Source: Nonomuraea roseoviolacea subsp. carminata
GTDB taxonomy: Bacteria; Actinomycetota; Actinomycetes; Streptosporangiales; Streptosporangiaceae
DNA length: 64,000 nucleotides
Direction of reading: 5' to 3'
NCBI RefSeq assembly: GCF_024172185.1
Contig: NZ_JAMZEC010000001.1
Location: 2,728,001-2,792,000 of the forward strand
The notes below the pieces were generated by a model. It was not told the origin of the DNA. It was given only the letters and a program-made list of their open reading frames with translations, and did no database searches. Position numbers and translations under genes: made by a program. Below are positions 42,603 through 51,901 of the stretch, in pieces. Position 1 is the first letter of the stretch. Each line of letters starts with the position of its first letter.

Positions 42603-42884
42603 ATGAATCAGTCGGTAAGACGTCTGTTATGGGGCCTGGCCGGTGCGGCCACGGCTCTGATCACCTACATCGCCGTGGCCTTCGTTCTCTTTTTGTTGAC
42701 GTTCAGCCTCTACGCACTGCCGATCCTCCTGATATACACGCCGCTCGCCTTCCTGGCGATCGGCGTGCTAGGAGTCATCCGATCGATAAGGCTGACACGG
42801 CCCCAGTCGTCGACGCCTCTTTCATTCTGGTCCGGTTGGGCGCTCTGCCCAGCCGGATACCTCGTCCTCTTGCTGACAAGCTGA
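42603..42884 (+). CDS. Small multipass membrane protein
   Basis: 93 residues with two or three hydrophobic helices (YIAVAFVLFLLTFSLYALPI; LAFLAIGVLGVI). No motif, unknown function. No strong Shine-Dalgarno; ATG chosen from ORF position. Confidence 0.55.
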   Translation: MNQSVRRLLWGLAGAATALITYIAVAFVLFLLTFSLYALPILLIYTPLAFLAIGVLGVIRSIRLTRPQSSTPLSFWSGWALCPAGYLVLLLTS

Positions 42885-43104
42885 CGAACTGATTCGCCCG
42901 GTCACCTGAGCTGCCGGAGCCACTGCGAGTCCGGTTGAGGGCCGTGCTGGCGCGTGCCGTGTTCGGACCGCGCCTACGGAGAGGTCCTCTTCGGGTGTCA
43001 CAGTTCGACACCCATGGCTCTCGCCGGGCTCTTGCTGCTACCGAAGTTGATGGCAGCATGGCATGATCCATTCGCTCGAACCGGGTGCAAAGGGAGGCTT
43101 TTGC

Positions 43105-43398
43105 ATGAGTGCCAAAGCGTTGGCGTTCGCTGCTTTTCTGCTGATCGGCTCAGGCATTCTCACCGGTCTCCTCCCCGTCACCTCGGGCGGAGAGGCATGC
43201 GGATCGGCGTTCGTCGAGGGCAAGACCGGCGAGTCCCCTTCCGCATATGGCTCCTTTCTGGAACAGAACAGGGCGGCAGGATGTGACGACGTCCGCAATC
43301 TCGTGCGGATTCCAGCAATAGTCCTCATGGCGGCCGGGGGCGCCACTCTCTGCGCTGCAGGCGCGACACGTTGGCGCATCAGCCTGACAAGAAGCTAG
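43105..43398 (+). CDS. Small membrane protein with two helices
   Basis: 97 residues. AGGGAGG at 43091-43097 supports the ATG at 43105. Helices ALAFAAFLLIGSGILTG and PAIVLMAAGGATLCAAGA flank an outer loop with two Cys (ACGSAF, GCDDVR) that may pair. Unknown function. Confidence 0.6.
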   Translation: MSAKALAFAAFLLIGSGILTGLLPVTSGGEACGSAFVEGKTGESPSAYGSFLEQNRAAGCDDVRNLVRIPAIVLMAAGGATLCAAGATRWRISLTRS

Positions 43399-43600
43399 GA
43401 GGCTTCGGCGGGGGCGCTCCACACAGCCGAAGAATCGCCCCATGCTTCCAGCGCTGGCCGCTCTGGGAATTCACGACCAGTGGACAAGCGGCCGATACTC
43501 CCGATCGCCTCCGACGACTTGCGCGCGATGACGACGCGGCGGGAGAGGGCGCCATCGTCCGGCTCGGCCCGCATGATTCAAGCCGCGGCTGCGCGTGGCG

Positions 43601-43999
43601 TCAGCGGGCGAACTTCTCGACAGCCGCGGGGGTGACGGGGGTGAAGAAGTTGACGAGGTTGCCGTCGGGGTCCCGGAGCAGCAGTGACCGGTTGCCCCAG
43701 GGCATCGTGGTGGGCTCGTTGACGAAGTCGGTCACGAAGCCGGCCAGGTTCTGGTGGACGCTGTCCACGTCGTCGACGAGGAACTCGATGATCACGCTGC
43801 GGTTGTCGGCCGGGCGGGCGGCGCCCGGGGCGAACAGCGGGACGGTGCGAGTGCCGGCGATCGCGAGGGTGGCCGTCGGGGTCCTGAGTTCGGCGAAGTC
43901 CTCGGTGGCCCGCATCGCGCGCACCCCGGTGGCTCGCTCATAGAACTCGACGAGGCGCGCGACGTCGCCGGTGATGATCCGGATCGAGACGAAGTTCAT
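43601..43999 (-). CDS. VOC-superfamily (glyoxalase/bleomycin-resistance-like) protein
   Basis: 132 residues, two beta-alpha-beta-beta-beta modules, with DPDGNLVNFF near the C-terminus. The metal-site residues are partly conserved. Divergent from a WYL regulator across a 29-bp palindrome, so probably its controlled target. Function (lyase, dioxygenase or binding) is not determinable. Confidence 0.8.
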   Translation of the reverse strand: MNFVSIRIITGDVARLVEFYERATGVRAMRATEDFAELRTPTATLAIAGTRTVPLFAPGAARPADNRSVIIEFLVDDVDSVHQNLAGFVTDFVNEPTTMPWGNRSLLLRDPDGNLVNFFTPVTPAAVEKFAR

Positions 44000-44043
44000 G
44001 GGAGTCTCCTTGGCTGTCTGGTCGTGTCTTCGCAGGCTAGGGG

Positions 44044-44072
44044 AAATAGTGGACAGAATCGGTCCACTATTT
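44044..44072. promoter_or_regulatory. Operator of the WYL regulator / VOC gene pair
   Basis: A perfect 11-bp inverted repeat AAATAGTGGAC (44044-44054) and GTCCACTATTT (44062-44072) with a 7-bp spacer stands 15 bp before the regulator ATG and in the promoter region of the divergent VOC gene. Confidence 0.75.
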
Positions 44073-44087
44073 ACGTAGGCTGTGCAC

Positions 44088-45077
44088 ATGGTTCGACCCA
44101 CTGGGCGCGTGCTGACGCTCCTGGAGCTGCTGCAGTCGGGCGGCACCCGGACGGTGGCCGAACTCGCCGACCGGCTCGGCGTCCAAGGCCGCACCGTGCG
44201 GCGGTACGTGGATCAGTTGATCGACCTTGACGTTCCGGTGGAATCGGTGCGGGGCCGCTACGGCGGGTACCGGCTCGCCCCCGGATACCGCCTGCCTCCA
44301 CTGATGCTCAGCGACGACGAGGCGCTGGCCGTGCTGCTCGGCCTGGTCGCCGGCCGCCGGGCAGGGTTGATGACGACGCAGCACACGGCAAGTGAGACGG
44401 CGGCGGCGAAGATCCGGCGGGTGCTGCCCAAGCACCTCGCCCGTCGGCTCGACACGCTCCTGGAGGCGCTCGCCTTCACCGATCAGCCCGGTGAGTTCGA
44501 CACTCCGGACGCCGGAATCCTGCTCACCATCGCCGATGCGGTACGCCACCGCCGACCGGTCTCGATCCGCTACACCGATCGCGAGGGACTGCGCAGCGAA
44601 CGCACTCTGCACGCGTACGGGATCGTCGCCCATTCGGGCCGGTGGTACGTCACGGGCCAGGACCCCCGGATCGGCGAGGACCGGACCTTCCGGCTCGATC
44701 GCATCGCAGACGCGCGGACCCTGCCCGGCTCATTCGAAGCGCCCGTGGGTCCCGGTCCGGCGCAGCGCGTGCTGTCAGGGTTCGCCACGGCGGAGTACCG
44801 GCATGAGGTGACGTTGCGGATCCACGGGACAGTCGCGCAGATCCGCGCCCAGCTTCCCGCCGGCGTCGCGAGCCTGGAGGAGCACGAGCTCACGTCAGGC
44901 GAGGACCGAGCGACCGAGCGCTGGATGCGCGTCGAGCTGCGAGTGGAGCGGCTCGACTGGTTGCCTCCGGCGCTCGCCGCACTCAACCGGCCGTTCGTCA
45001 TCGAGCGCCCTGATGAGCTGCGCGATCTCGTCAGCGCGCTCGCCGATCGCCTCGCCTCCTACGCCCGCCAAGCCTGA
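44088..45077 (+). CDS. WYL-domain transcriptional regulator (YafY-like)
   Basis: 329 residues: winged HTH (TVAELADRLGVQGRTVRRYV), linker, WYL domain (~140-225, with SGRWYVTG) and WCX-like C-terminus. The WYL Ser-Tyr-Arg side chains bind small ligands or oligonucleotides. ATG at 44088; the operator is directly upstream, so autoregulation is likely. Confidence 0.88.
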   Translation: MVRPTGRVLTLLELLQSGGTRTVAELADRLGVQGRTVRRYVDQLIDLDVPVESVRGRYGGYRLAPGYRLPPLMLSDDEALAVLLGLVAGRRAGLMTTQHTASETAAAKIRRVLPKHLARRLDTLLEALAFTDQPGEFDTPDAGILLTIADAVRHRRPVSIRYTDREGLRSERTLHAYGIVAHSGRWYVTGQDPRIGEDRTFRLDRIADARTLPGSFEAPVGPGPAQRVLSGFATAEYRHEVTLRIHGTVAQIRAQLPAGVASLEEHELTSGEDRATERWMRVELRVERLDWLPPALAALNRPFVIERPDELRDLVSALADRLASYARQA

Positions 45078-45082
45078 CAGCG

Positions 45083-45636
45083 TCATGTTCGCCGGGCCTC
45101 CCCTACATGACCCGCGATCGTCTTCGCGCACACGCGGGACTCGGTGTGCGTGGTGTCCACTTCCAGGTCATAGACGACGCCTTCGGAACCATCTCCGCCT
45201 GAGCCACGGCCATTCCCGGAATCCGGTCTCCCCTGGCCCTTTCACGCTCGGCGGCGATCACGCCGTCACATCTGACGCCAACCCAAAGGACGTCGAGTCC
45301 GCCGAGTACGCCCTGCCACTGCCGCTGACCGGCCGCTCCACCGAGAAGGACGTCATCGATGATCACTCGGGCTCCGGCGCGGGCCATCGCGGCGATTCCT
45401 TCCATCCATGCCGACTGCAGCGCCAGGAACTCCGGGCCGACCGTCACTCCGCCGTCGGAAGCGAGCTCAATCCCCGTAGGCGACGTCTTCATGGATTCGG
45501 GCATCACCTCGATGAGCGAGTCGACTCCTCCGATGGCAAGCCAGGGTTGTGGCAGGACAGCCTGCAGATGGCGGACGATCGAGGACTTGCCCGCGCTGGA
45601 TCCGCCATTGAGCACGATTACTTGATGAGTGGTCAC
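45083..45636 (-). pseudogene. Chloramphenicol-phosphotransferase-like protein, frameshifted
   Basis: The kinase-type start [19 protein letters not shown] carries the P-loop at ~11-18, and the [13 protein letters not shown] and RGDRIPGMA motifs of CPT follow. After AEMV near 45192 the annotated frame diverges; a one-base deletion restores [18 protein letters not shown] and the normal C-terminus to 45083. CPT phosphorylates chloramphenicol; as read, the last ~35 residues are altered, which may inactivate it or reflect a sequencing error. Confidence 0.7.
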
Positions 45637-45702
45637 CGCCTACACGGTAGAGGGCCTCTCATCGGTTCAGGCGTCGTTCAGGGTCATGAGGCGCGGGCGC
45701 GG

Positions 45703-46314
45703 TCAAGGCAGTTCACCGACTCGCGCGACGATATGCGTTCCATCGCCGGTGCACCGCCACACGGCCATCCCACGTTCGAATCCGGCGTGCAGGCCACGAT
45801 TGTGCGTGGCGCAGACAGGCCAGACTTTCCAGATCAGCTCCATGATCGTTTCTTGGGTGGCGTCGGCGATTTCCATGAGCGCCTCTTGAGGGTTGCTGCC
45901 CCACATGGGGTCGATGCCGTTTCCGTGATAACCACCCCGGAACTCCACCCAGGCGCACCCCCCGTTCCCCCAGTCATGCTCGATCAAGCGAAGCGCACCG
46001 GTGATCCCGCGGGTGCGGACGTCGCGCTCCACGACCTCCAGCGCGTTCTCCAGCGTCGCCCACAGGCGGGGTTCGACAGCGAAGCTCGGCTTGTAGCCGG
46101 CGTCGCGGAGAAGGCTCTCGCCCAAGCGGGTCAGGTCGGCCGTGGTCAGCTGGGCGAGTGGACGTTCGAGGAGTTCCTGCGTCGCCGGCGTGCTTATGCC
46201 CTCCTCCTCCAGCAAGCAGCCGAGTTCGAGGAGGAGTTCGGCGTCGAGGCCGCCGTCGCGCAATGCCGTGTAGACACGGGCCGTCAACTCGTCTTCAGTT
46301 TCTTCGACGTACAT
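45703..46314 (-). CDS. Conserved hypothetical protein with zinc-ribbon-like tail
   Basis: 203 residues; the C-terminal VWPVCATHNRGLHAGF and AVWRCTGDG place a CxxH...C pattern common in actinobacterial proteins of unknown function. It lies 13 bp after the next upstream gene on the same strand. No enzymatic motif. Confidence 0.65.
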   Translation of the reverse strand: MYVEETEDELTARVYTALRDGGLDAELLLELGCLLEEEGISTPATQELLERPLAQLTTADLTRLGESLLRDAGYKPSFAVEPRLWATLENALEVVERDVRTRGITGALRLIEHDWGNGGCAWVEFRGGYHGNGIDPMWGSNPQEALMEIADATQETIMELIWKVWPVCATHNRGLHAGFERGMAVWRCTGDGTHIVARVGELP

Positions 46315-46327
46315 GCCGTGGTGCCGC

Positions 46328-46957
46328 CTATCCCTCGAACCAGGCGACCAAGCGGACCGCATCGTTGCCGTGAACGTGCGCGAGCGTACGCATGACCGTC
46401 CATACCCCCTGCCAGTGACTGTCGGACGGTACGGCATGGCGGCGCGTGAGACGTTCAACGCGGAAGACGGCGTCCCCGTCCCTCCACTCGGTGCCCTCGT
46501 CCCACAGAACAGCGACCTGACCAGGATCGACGGCCAAGGTGTTCACGCCGCTGGCCCGAGCGAATCTGCGGCTCCATACCGAGCGGTGGACGAGCTCCAG
46601 GCGCTGATCGGAAAGCTGCCGGTACTGGGCCACATTGGTCGGGTGGAGGGCTGGTTCGTCCCAGTCGATCGCGGCGACTTCATTCCAGGTCAACCACGTG
46701 ACACCGAAGGCGGCGTCTCCCCATTCCGCCAGCCCCGCCCTGGTGGTCTCCGACGCGTCTTGTGGGAGTCCGCGGTCGGCGGCGATCGGCTGCCAGTCGC
46801 CGGAGCTGCGGACCCCGAAAAGGCAGTCGAAGGCGGCGTATTCTCTGCCCGCCGACAACATCTCCAGCGAGATGGCAGCGCACCAAGCGGTCTCGCCGAA
46901 ATCGAGCCCGCGAGTCCACGCGCGACACTCGATGAATCCGTGGATGTCGGTCCCCAT
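46328..46957 (-). CDS. Conserved hypothetical protein (MGTDIHGFIE family)
   Basis: 209 residues starting MGTDIHGFIE, a start shared by a family found in actinobacteria and phages. Conserved YAAFDCLFGVR and ADRGLP segments. Function unknown; likely cotranscribed with the downstream gene. Confidence 0.65.
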   Translation of the reverse strand: MGTDIHGFIECRAWTRGLDFGETAWCAAISLEMLSAGREYAAFDCLFGVRSSGDWQPIAADRGLPQDASETTRAGLAEWGDAAFGVTWLTWNEVAAIDWDEPALHPTNVAQYRQLSDQRLELVHRSVWSRRFARASGVNTLAVDPGQVAVLWDEGTEWRDGDAVFRVERLTRRHAVPSDSHWQGVWTVMRTLAHVHGNDAVRLVAWFEG

Positions 46958-47087
46958 GCCGGGATTTTCTTGTCCGCGTAAGGGCGCTGTCCAACCTTTT
47001 ACGATCACGAGTAACTGGGACAGCAGCGGTCCGAGCACTGCCCGCAGTTCGTCATCGACCTATCGAGGGAGACAGAAAGGACGTCCA

Positions 47088-47465
47088 GTGACACCTCAGG
47101 TCCAGTGGCCACAGCGACGTGAGGACGTTCTGGAGGCACTACGCGCCTTGGGGGATCACGAGTACCAAACCCATCAGTGGCGATCAGGACAGGGATGGCC
47201 GGATCTCACCGCTGCCGTGCACTGGCTGGTCGACGACACCTTCATGGACGAAACGGGGGCACGCGCGATGATCCCCTACCTGTTCTGCGACGAGGAAGAA
47301 GCCGACCTCGTACAGATCGTGGTCGACGCCCTCGTGCATGTACTCGATGACTTGGGCCCCACCGCTCCGGACAGCGCCTATCTCGACCATCCTGGGTGGA
47401 TCGACGTCCTCGACTCGGCTTGCGCCGCCTACCTGGCCTTGGCCCCCGGCAAGCGCAGCTCGTGA
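47088..47465 (+). CDS. SCO4402-like small protein
   Basis: 125 residues, GTG start with GAAAGGA 6 nt upstream. WPQRREDVLEALRALGDHEYQ and LVDDTFMDETGAR resemble the uncharacterised SCO4402 family of actinobacteria. Acidic; no catalytic motif. Divergent from the hypothetical pair. Confidence 0.6.
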   Translation: MTPQVQWPQRREDVLEALRALGDHEYQTHQWRSGQGWPDLTAAVHWLVDDTFMDETGARAMIPYLFCDEEEADLVQIVVDALVHVLDDLGPTAPDSAYLDHPGWIDVLDSACAAYLALAPGKRSS

Positions 47466-47508
47466 CGGAACTCCGAGCGATCGCCCTTGTGCCTGCAAAA
47501 GTGTCTTC

Positions 47509-47867
47509 GTGACCGACGATCCTTCCGAACTCATCAACCACTGGCTCGGCGTGTGGGAGGTCAACAGCTTCTACGCCCGTAAGCCTGAGCAGGGCGAAGG
47601 ACAGCGAATGTGGGCGGAGACGGCCATAGGAGAGCCGAGGCCGCAGGCCTGGACACGTTCAGAGCCGATGTGCACCGCTTCTCCTTGCGCGCAGGTCTGA
47701 TCAGCGATCTCGGCCCCATGGGCTCGTCGCTCTGGAACGCTGACGCGCTCGCCGCGGACATCCTGGCGGCTCTCCCTCTGCGACTGGAGCAGGCCGCAGA
47801 GTGGGCCGCCGACTGGCGGCAGCGGCCTCGGACAGAGATTCTGTCCCTCCGCCGGTGCAGGAACCTG
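47509..47867 (+). pseudogene. Hypothetical gene, frameshifted and interrupted by IS
   Basis: GTG at 47509 reads INHWLGVWEVNSFYARKP. A shift near 47625 changes frame; RADVHRFSLRAGLISDLGP and LEQAAEWAADWRQ continue in the next frame until the IS left end at 47868. The 3' part is displaced beyond 48847 or lost. Family unknown. Confidence 0.6.
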
Positions 47868-47871
47868 CTAG

Positions 47872-48843
47872 GGCGTGTTTTGTGGATCAGGAGGTGGGTT
47901 CAACCTCCTGATTCGCCGATTCGGGCAGCGCGATGAGCTCGGGTGTGGCTCGATGGGTACATGGTCCGTCGCCATGAGTTAACCGATGCCGCGTGGGAAC
48001 GTATCGCGCCGCTACTGCCGGCCCACCCAGGACGAGGTGGCCGGTGGCGGGATCACCGTCAAGTGCTCAACGGCATCGTGTGGAAGATCCGCACCGGTGC
48101 CGACTGGCGGGACATCCCCGAACGGTATGGCCCTTGGCAGACGATCTATCAGCGGTTCCGTCGCTGGTCAGCGGATGGGACGTGGCAGCGGCTGCTGGAG
48201 CATGTCCAGGCTCACGAGGATGCGGCAGGAGCGGTGGACTGGTCGGCCGTCTGCGTCGACTCGACCATTGTCCGGGCCCACCAGCACGCCGCGGGCGCCC
48301 GTAAAGGGGGAACCCGGCAAGGACGAACCATCACGTTGGGGATCAAGGCGGACAGGCGCTCGGGCGCTCGCGCGGCGGACTGACCACCAAACTCCACCTG
48401 GCCACCGACGGACGCGGCCTGCCGCTGGCGTTCGTTCTCACCGGCGGCAACATCAACGACTGCACCGAGTTCACCCGTGTGATGGCAGCCGTTCGCGTCC
48501 CTCGGCTCGGCCTTGGCCGTCCCCGCACCCGGCCTCAGCACGTCATCGCTGACAAGGGCTACAGCTCCCGGGCCATCCGTACCTATCTGCGCCGGCGGGG
48601 TATCAGCGCGACCATCCCTGAACGCGTCGACCAGCTGGCTGGGCGAGCTCATCGAGGGCACCGGCGCTGCGCGTTCGACCCTGCCCGTTACAAACGTCGC
48701 AACGTCGTCGAACGCTGTTTCAACCGGCTCAAGCAGTTCAGAGGCATCGCCACCCGCTACGACAAGCTCGCCGTTCACTACCAGGCAGCTGTCACCATCG
48801 CCTGCCTGCTGCTATGGCTTGCATGAGATCCACAAAACAGGCC
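47872..48843 (+). mobile_element. IS5-family insertion sequence
   Basis: Terminal inverted repeats of ~17 bp (GGCGTGTTTTGTGGATC left, 16 of 17 matching on the right) are flanked by CTAG on both sides (47868-47871, 48844-48847), the YTAR-type target duplication of IS5-like elements. It carries one two-frame transposase. Confidence 0.88.
47961..48826 (+). CDS. IS5-family transposase made by -1 frameshift
   Basis: Frame A starts MVRRHELTDAAWERIAPLLP and contains the first catalytic Asp (CVDSTIVRAHQ). Frame B reads GRSRGGLTTKLHLATDGRG, the second Asp (VIADKGYSS) and the Glu (VVERCFNRLKQFRG). The frames meet at AAAGGGGG (48303-48310), a -1 slip site typical of this family; the A-frame product alone stops at 48383. 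Fused length about 288 residues. Confidence 0.85.
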
Positions 48844-48990
48844 CTAGGGCCGGCCCAGTACATCCAGGGGTATTTGTCACCCACGCCAACGGCGAGAGAG
48901 CTTGGCCCTTGGCTCACGCTTCGGAAACAGCTCCCTTAGCCGGTCAAGACGGCAGGCTCGACCCTGATCCGTACGGGCGCCAGATTTGAA

Positions 48991-49022
48991 TAGTAGCCAG
49001 GCAACTAGTACCCTGGCGACTA
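48991..49022. promoter_or_regulatory. PadR operator overlapping the start codon
   Basis: TAGTAGCCAGG (48991-49001) and CCTGGCGACTA (49012-49022) form an imperfect palindrome (10 of 11) with a 10-bp spacer; its last base is the A of the PadR ATG. Predicted autoregulatory site. Confidence 0.65.
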
Positions 49023-49621
49023 TGAGCGTCACCCAGCGCCGTTCGACCCTGGCCCTGGCGGTGCTGTCCCTCCTGCGGGAGGCGGAGTACCGGGGCATGC
49101 CCGCCATGCACCCCTACAAGATGCAGCGCCTGATCAAGGACCGCGGCAAGGGTGAGGTGGTGAACGTCGGGCAGCGTGCCAGCCTCTACCGCACCATCGA
49201 GCGCCTGCAGAGGAGCGGGCTGGTCGAGGCGCGCGAGAGCAGCCGGGAGCACAACCGGCCGGAGAGGACCCTGTACGCGCTCACCGACGAGGGGCGCGCG
49301 ATCTGGCGGGAATGGATGCTCGACGCGCTGGCCAATCCGACGCGGGAATTCCCGGAGTTCCCGGCGGCGGTGGCGTTCATTCCCCTGCTGACGCCCGACG
49401 AGGTGCGGAAGCAGTTGGAGAAACGCGAGGACAAGCTCTCCGCCGAGCTGAGCCGAATCCAGACGGTCCTGGAGGAAGGCGCGGAGTGGGGGCGGCTCTT
49501 CGTTCTGGAAATGGAGTATCTGCGCGCCACTACCGCGGCCGAACTGGAGTGGGTGCGGTCCGTCGCCGACGATCTGCGGTCCGCCGAGATCACCTGGGAC
49601 GAGGAGTCACTGCTGCCCTAG
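49022..49621 (+). CDS. PadR-family transcriptional regulator
   Basis: 199 residues: N-terminal winged helix of PadR type (VLSLLREAEYRGMPAMHPY; NVGQRASLYRTIERL) and a C-terminal helical dimer domain. Located 13 bp before an FAD monooxygenase. ATG at 49022 without a Shine-Dalgarno; the palindrome overlaps it. Likely represses itself and the monooxygenase. Confidence 0.88.
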   Translation: MSVTQRRSTLALAVLSLLREAEYRGMPAMHPYKMQRLIKDRGKGEVVNVGQRASLYRTIERLQRSGLVEARESSREHNRPERTLYALTDEGRAIWREWMLDALANPTREFPEFPAAVAFIPLLTPDEVRKQLEKREDKLSAELSRIQTVLEEGAEWGRLFVLEMEYLRATTAAELEWVRSVADDLRSAEITWDEESLLP

Positions 49622-49634
49622 GAAATCAGGAACC

Positions 49635-50984
49635 ATGTTTCACGTTCTCATCATCGGCGCGGGAACCGGAGGGCTCTGTCTGGCCCAGGGGCTCAAGAGG
49701 GCGGGCATCAGCGTCGCCGTCTACGAGCGCGACCTCAACCGGCGCGACGGCCTGCAGGGATACCGGGTCGGGATCGACGCCGACGGCAAGCGGGCGTTGA
49801 AGGCTAATCTCGCGCCGGAGCTGTATGACACGTTCATCGCCACCTGCGCCCGGCGGCCCGTCTACGGGAACCAGCTCACCCACGAGCTGAAGTTCCTCTT
49901 CTCCGCCGGCCCCGAGGTGGCCGCGGCCAAGGAGGAGGACGAGCAGGACGAGTCGGTGAGCCGTATGACGCTGCGCCAGGTCCTGCTCACCGGCGTCGAG
50001 GATGTCGTGCACTTCGACAAGGAGTTCGTGCGTTACGAGCGACGATCGGACGGAAAGGTCACGGCCTTTTTCCGGGACGGCAGCACCGCCACCGGGGATC
50101 TGCTCGTGGGCGCCGAAGGAGCGCGGTCAGAAGTGCGGGCGCAGTATCTCCCGCACGCGAGACTCGTCGAGACCGGGCTCATCGGGATCACCGGCAAGAC
50201 GCCGCTCACCCCGGAAACCGCCGCGCTGCTGCCCCGGCGCATGATCGAAGGGGTCAGCATGGTGCACGGCCCGAAGGGGTTCATGTGCGTCTTCCACGTC
50301 ATGCGCTTCAAATGGGACGCCGACGGCAGGCCGAAGAGCGGAATCGGCGCCACGGACGCGCAGGCCATCGCGAACTGGCCCGGCATGCTCTACGACAACA
50401 GCCGCGACTACATCATGTGGGGGTTCGCGGCGGCCGAGCGGTGGCTGCCGAAGGACGTCTCCCGCATGCGCGGGGCGCAGATCCAGCGGCTGGTGCTGGA
50501 TCTGACCAGTGACTGGCATCCCAGCCTGCGCCGGATCTTCGAGCTCGGCGATCCGGGGAGCAGCTTCCCGCTCATGATCCGCACCTCCGAGCCGATCGAC
50601 CCCTGGCCGACCACGAACGTCACGCTGATCGGCGACGCCATCCACACGATGACCCCCGGCCGCGGCGTCGGCGCGAACACCGCCCTGCGCGACGCCCGGC
50701 TCCTCACCCGCAACCTCGTCAGGGCCCACGGGGGCGAGTGGACCCTGCTGGAGGCTGTGCACGGCTACGAGACGAAGATGGCCAGGTACGCCTGGGACGC
50801 CGTCATCAAGTCCCGCGCGCAGATGGACGGTCGCTCCGTCCTGCACGGCGGCGGCCTCGCGGGCGGCCTGGCGCGGGCGGGCATGCGAACGGCCCTGCGC
50901 GTCATGGACCGGCTCCCACCGGTCAAGCGCAGGATCGTCGACGCCGAGTCCGCCTTCCGGGGCGCGGGCCGCGACGACGACTGA
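49635..50984 (+). CDS. FAD-dependent aromatic monooxygenase (PHBH fold)
   Basis: 449 residues. FAD-binding GAGTGGLCLAQG at the N-terminus, the DG motif region LLVGAEGARSEVR and the FAD-ribityl GDAIHTMTPGRGVGAN. It hydroxylates an aromatic or polyketide substrate using NAD(P)H and O2; substrate unknown, and drug-modifying relatives exist. Likely co-regulated with the preceding PadR gene. Confidence 0.85.
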   Translation: MFHVLIIGAGTGGLCLAQGLKRAGISVAVYERDLNRRDGLQGYRVGIDADGKRALKANLAPELYDTFIATCARRPVYGNQLTHELKFLFSAGPEVAAAKEEDEQDESVSRMTLRQVLLTGVEDVVHFDKEFVRYERRSDGKVTAFFRDGSTATGDLLVGAEGARSEVRAQYLPHARLVETGLIGITGKTPLTPETAALLPRRMIEGVSMVHGPKGFMCVFHVMRFKWDADGRPKSGIGATDAQAIANWPGMLYDNSRDYIMWGFAAAERWLPKDVSRMRGAQIQRLVLDLTSDWHPSLRRIFELGDPGSSFPLMIRTSEPIDPWPTTNVTLIGDAIHTMTPGRGVGANTALRDARLLTRNLVRAHGGEWTLLEAVHGYETKMARYAWDAVIKSRAQMDGRSVLHGGGLAGGLARAGMRTALRVMDRLPPVKRRIVDAESAFRGAGRDDD

Positions 50985-51017
50985 CGCCGCCGCGGCCTCG
51001 GGTGCCCGCCGGCCTCC

Positions 51018-51901
51018 AAAAGTTGTTGCAGAAAGTAGTTGAACGGGCATCTTGCGTGTATGGGTGGGGTGTTACGCGCTGATCCGTTATGGGTGGAGAC
51101 CTTCACCGGGCTGCGGATGAGCCGGTTCAACCGGCTGTTGCGTGTGGTGCGGGAGCGAGGCGGTGAGGGCCCCGGCAGGGGGCGCGGAAGAGGGCGTCCG
51201 TGGTGTCTTGCGCTGCCGGAGCGGGTGCTGCTGGTGGCCGTCTACTACCGCACCAACCTGACGATGCGGCAGCTCGCACCGTTGTTCGGGGTGTGCCCGG
51301 CCACCGTGTGCCGGATCGTCGCGCGGCTGGGCCCGCTGCTCGCGCTGGAGCCGGTGACGCGCCCCGCCCAGGTGGCGGAGCGGCTGTGGATCGTGGACGG
51401 CACCTTGGTCCCGGTGCGGGATCGCACGGTCGGCGCCTCCAGCAAGAACTATCGTTTCTCCGCGAACGTGCAGGTCATCATCGATGCTGACACTCGGCTG
51501 GTGGTGGCGACGGGGCAGCCCGCGCCTGGTAACAAGGCCGACGCGCATGCCTGGCGGGACTCCGGCCTGGCGGCTCACTGCGAGGGCGTCGCGGTCTTGG
51601 CCGACGGCGCCTATGTCAACACGGGTCTGGTCGTCCCGCACCGAAGACGGGCGGGACGACCTCTGTTGCGGGCTCAGGAGGAAGACAACGCCGAGCACCG
51701 GCGCATTCGCGCCCGCGTCGAGCACGTCTTCGCCCGGATGAAGAACTACAAGATCCTGCGTGATTGTCGGCAGAAGGGGTCCGGCCTCCACCACGCTGTC
51801 CAGGCCGTCGCACACATGCACAACCTCGCCCTCGCGACATGAACCCGGCTGTCACGAAGCCGCGCTGACCTGCCCACACACACATTTCTGCAACAACTTT
51901 T
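51018..51901 (+). mobile_element. IS5-superfamily insertion sequence, 17-bp perfect TIRs
   Basis: AAAAGTTGTTGCAGAAA (51018-51034) and its exact complement (51885-51901). Length 884 bp, one transposase. No clear target duplication is seen in the flanks. Its right end abuts the C-terminus of the regulator at 51900-52451. Confidence 0.85.
51060..51842 (+). CDS. DDE transposase
   Basis: 260 residues (ATG 51060, MGGVLRADPLWVETF). HTH-like N-terminus (TMRQLAPLFGVCPATVCRIV), then DDE: IVDGTLVPV, VLADGAYVNTG and VEHVFARMKNYKILRDCR. Intact, so the IS may be active. Confidence 0.88.
   Translation: MGGVLRADPLWVETFTGLRMSRFNRLLRVVRERGGEGPGRGRGRGRPWCLALPERVLLVAVYYRTNLTMRQLAPLFGVCPATVCRIVARLGPLLALEPVTRPAQVAERLWIVDGTLVPVRDRTVGASSKNYRFSANVQVIIDADTRLVVATGQPAPGNKADAHAWRDSGLAAHCEGVAVLADGAYVNTGLVVPHRRRAGRPLLRAQEEDNAEHRRIRARVEHVFARMKNYKILRDCRQKGSGLHHAVQAVAHMHNLALAT

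Noticed and set aside
47184..47564. Minus-strand 126-residue frame opposite the SCO4402-like gene
   Set aside because: Antisense to a gene with a good GTG/SD and family similarity.
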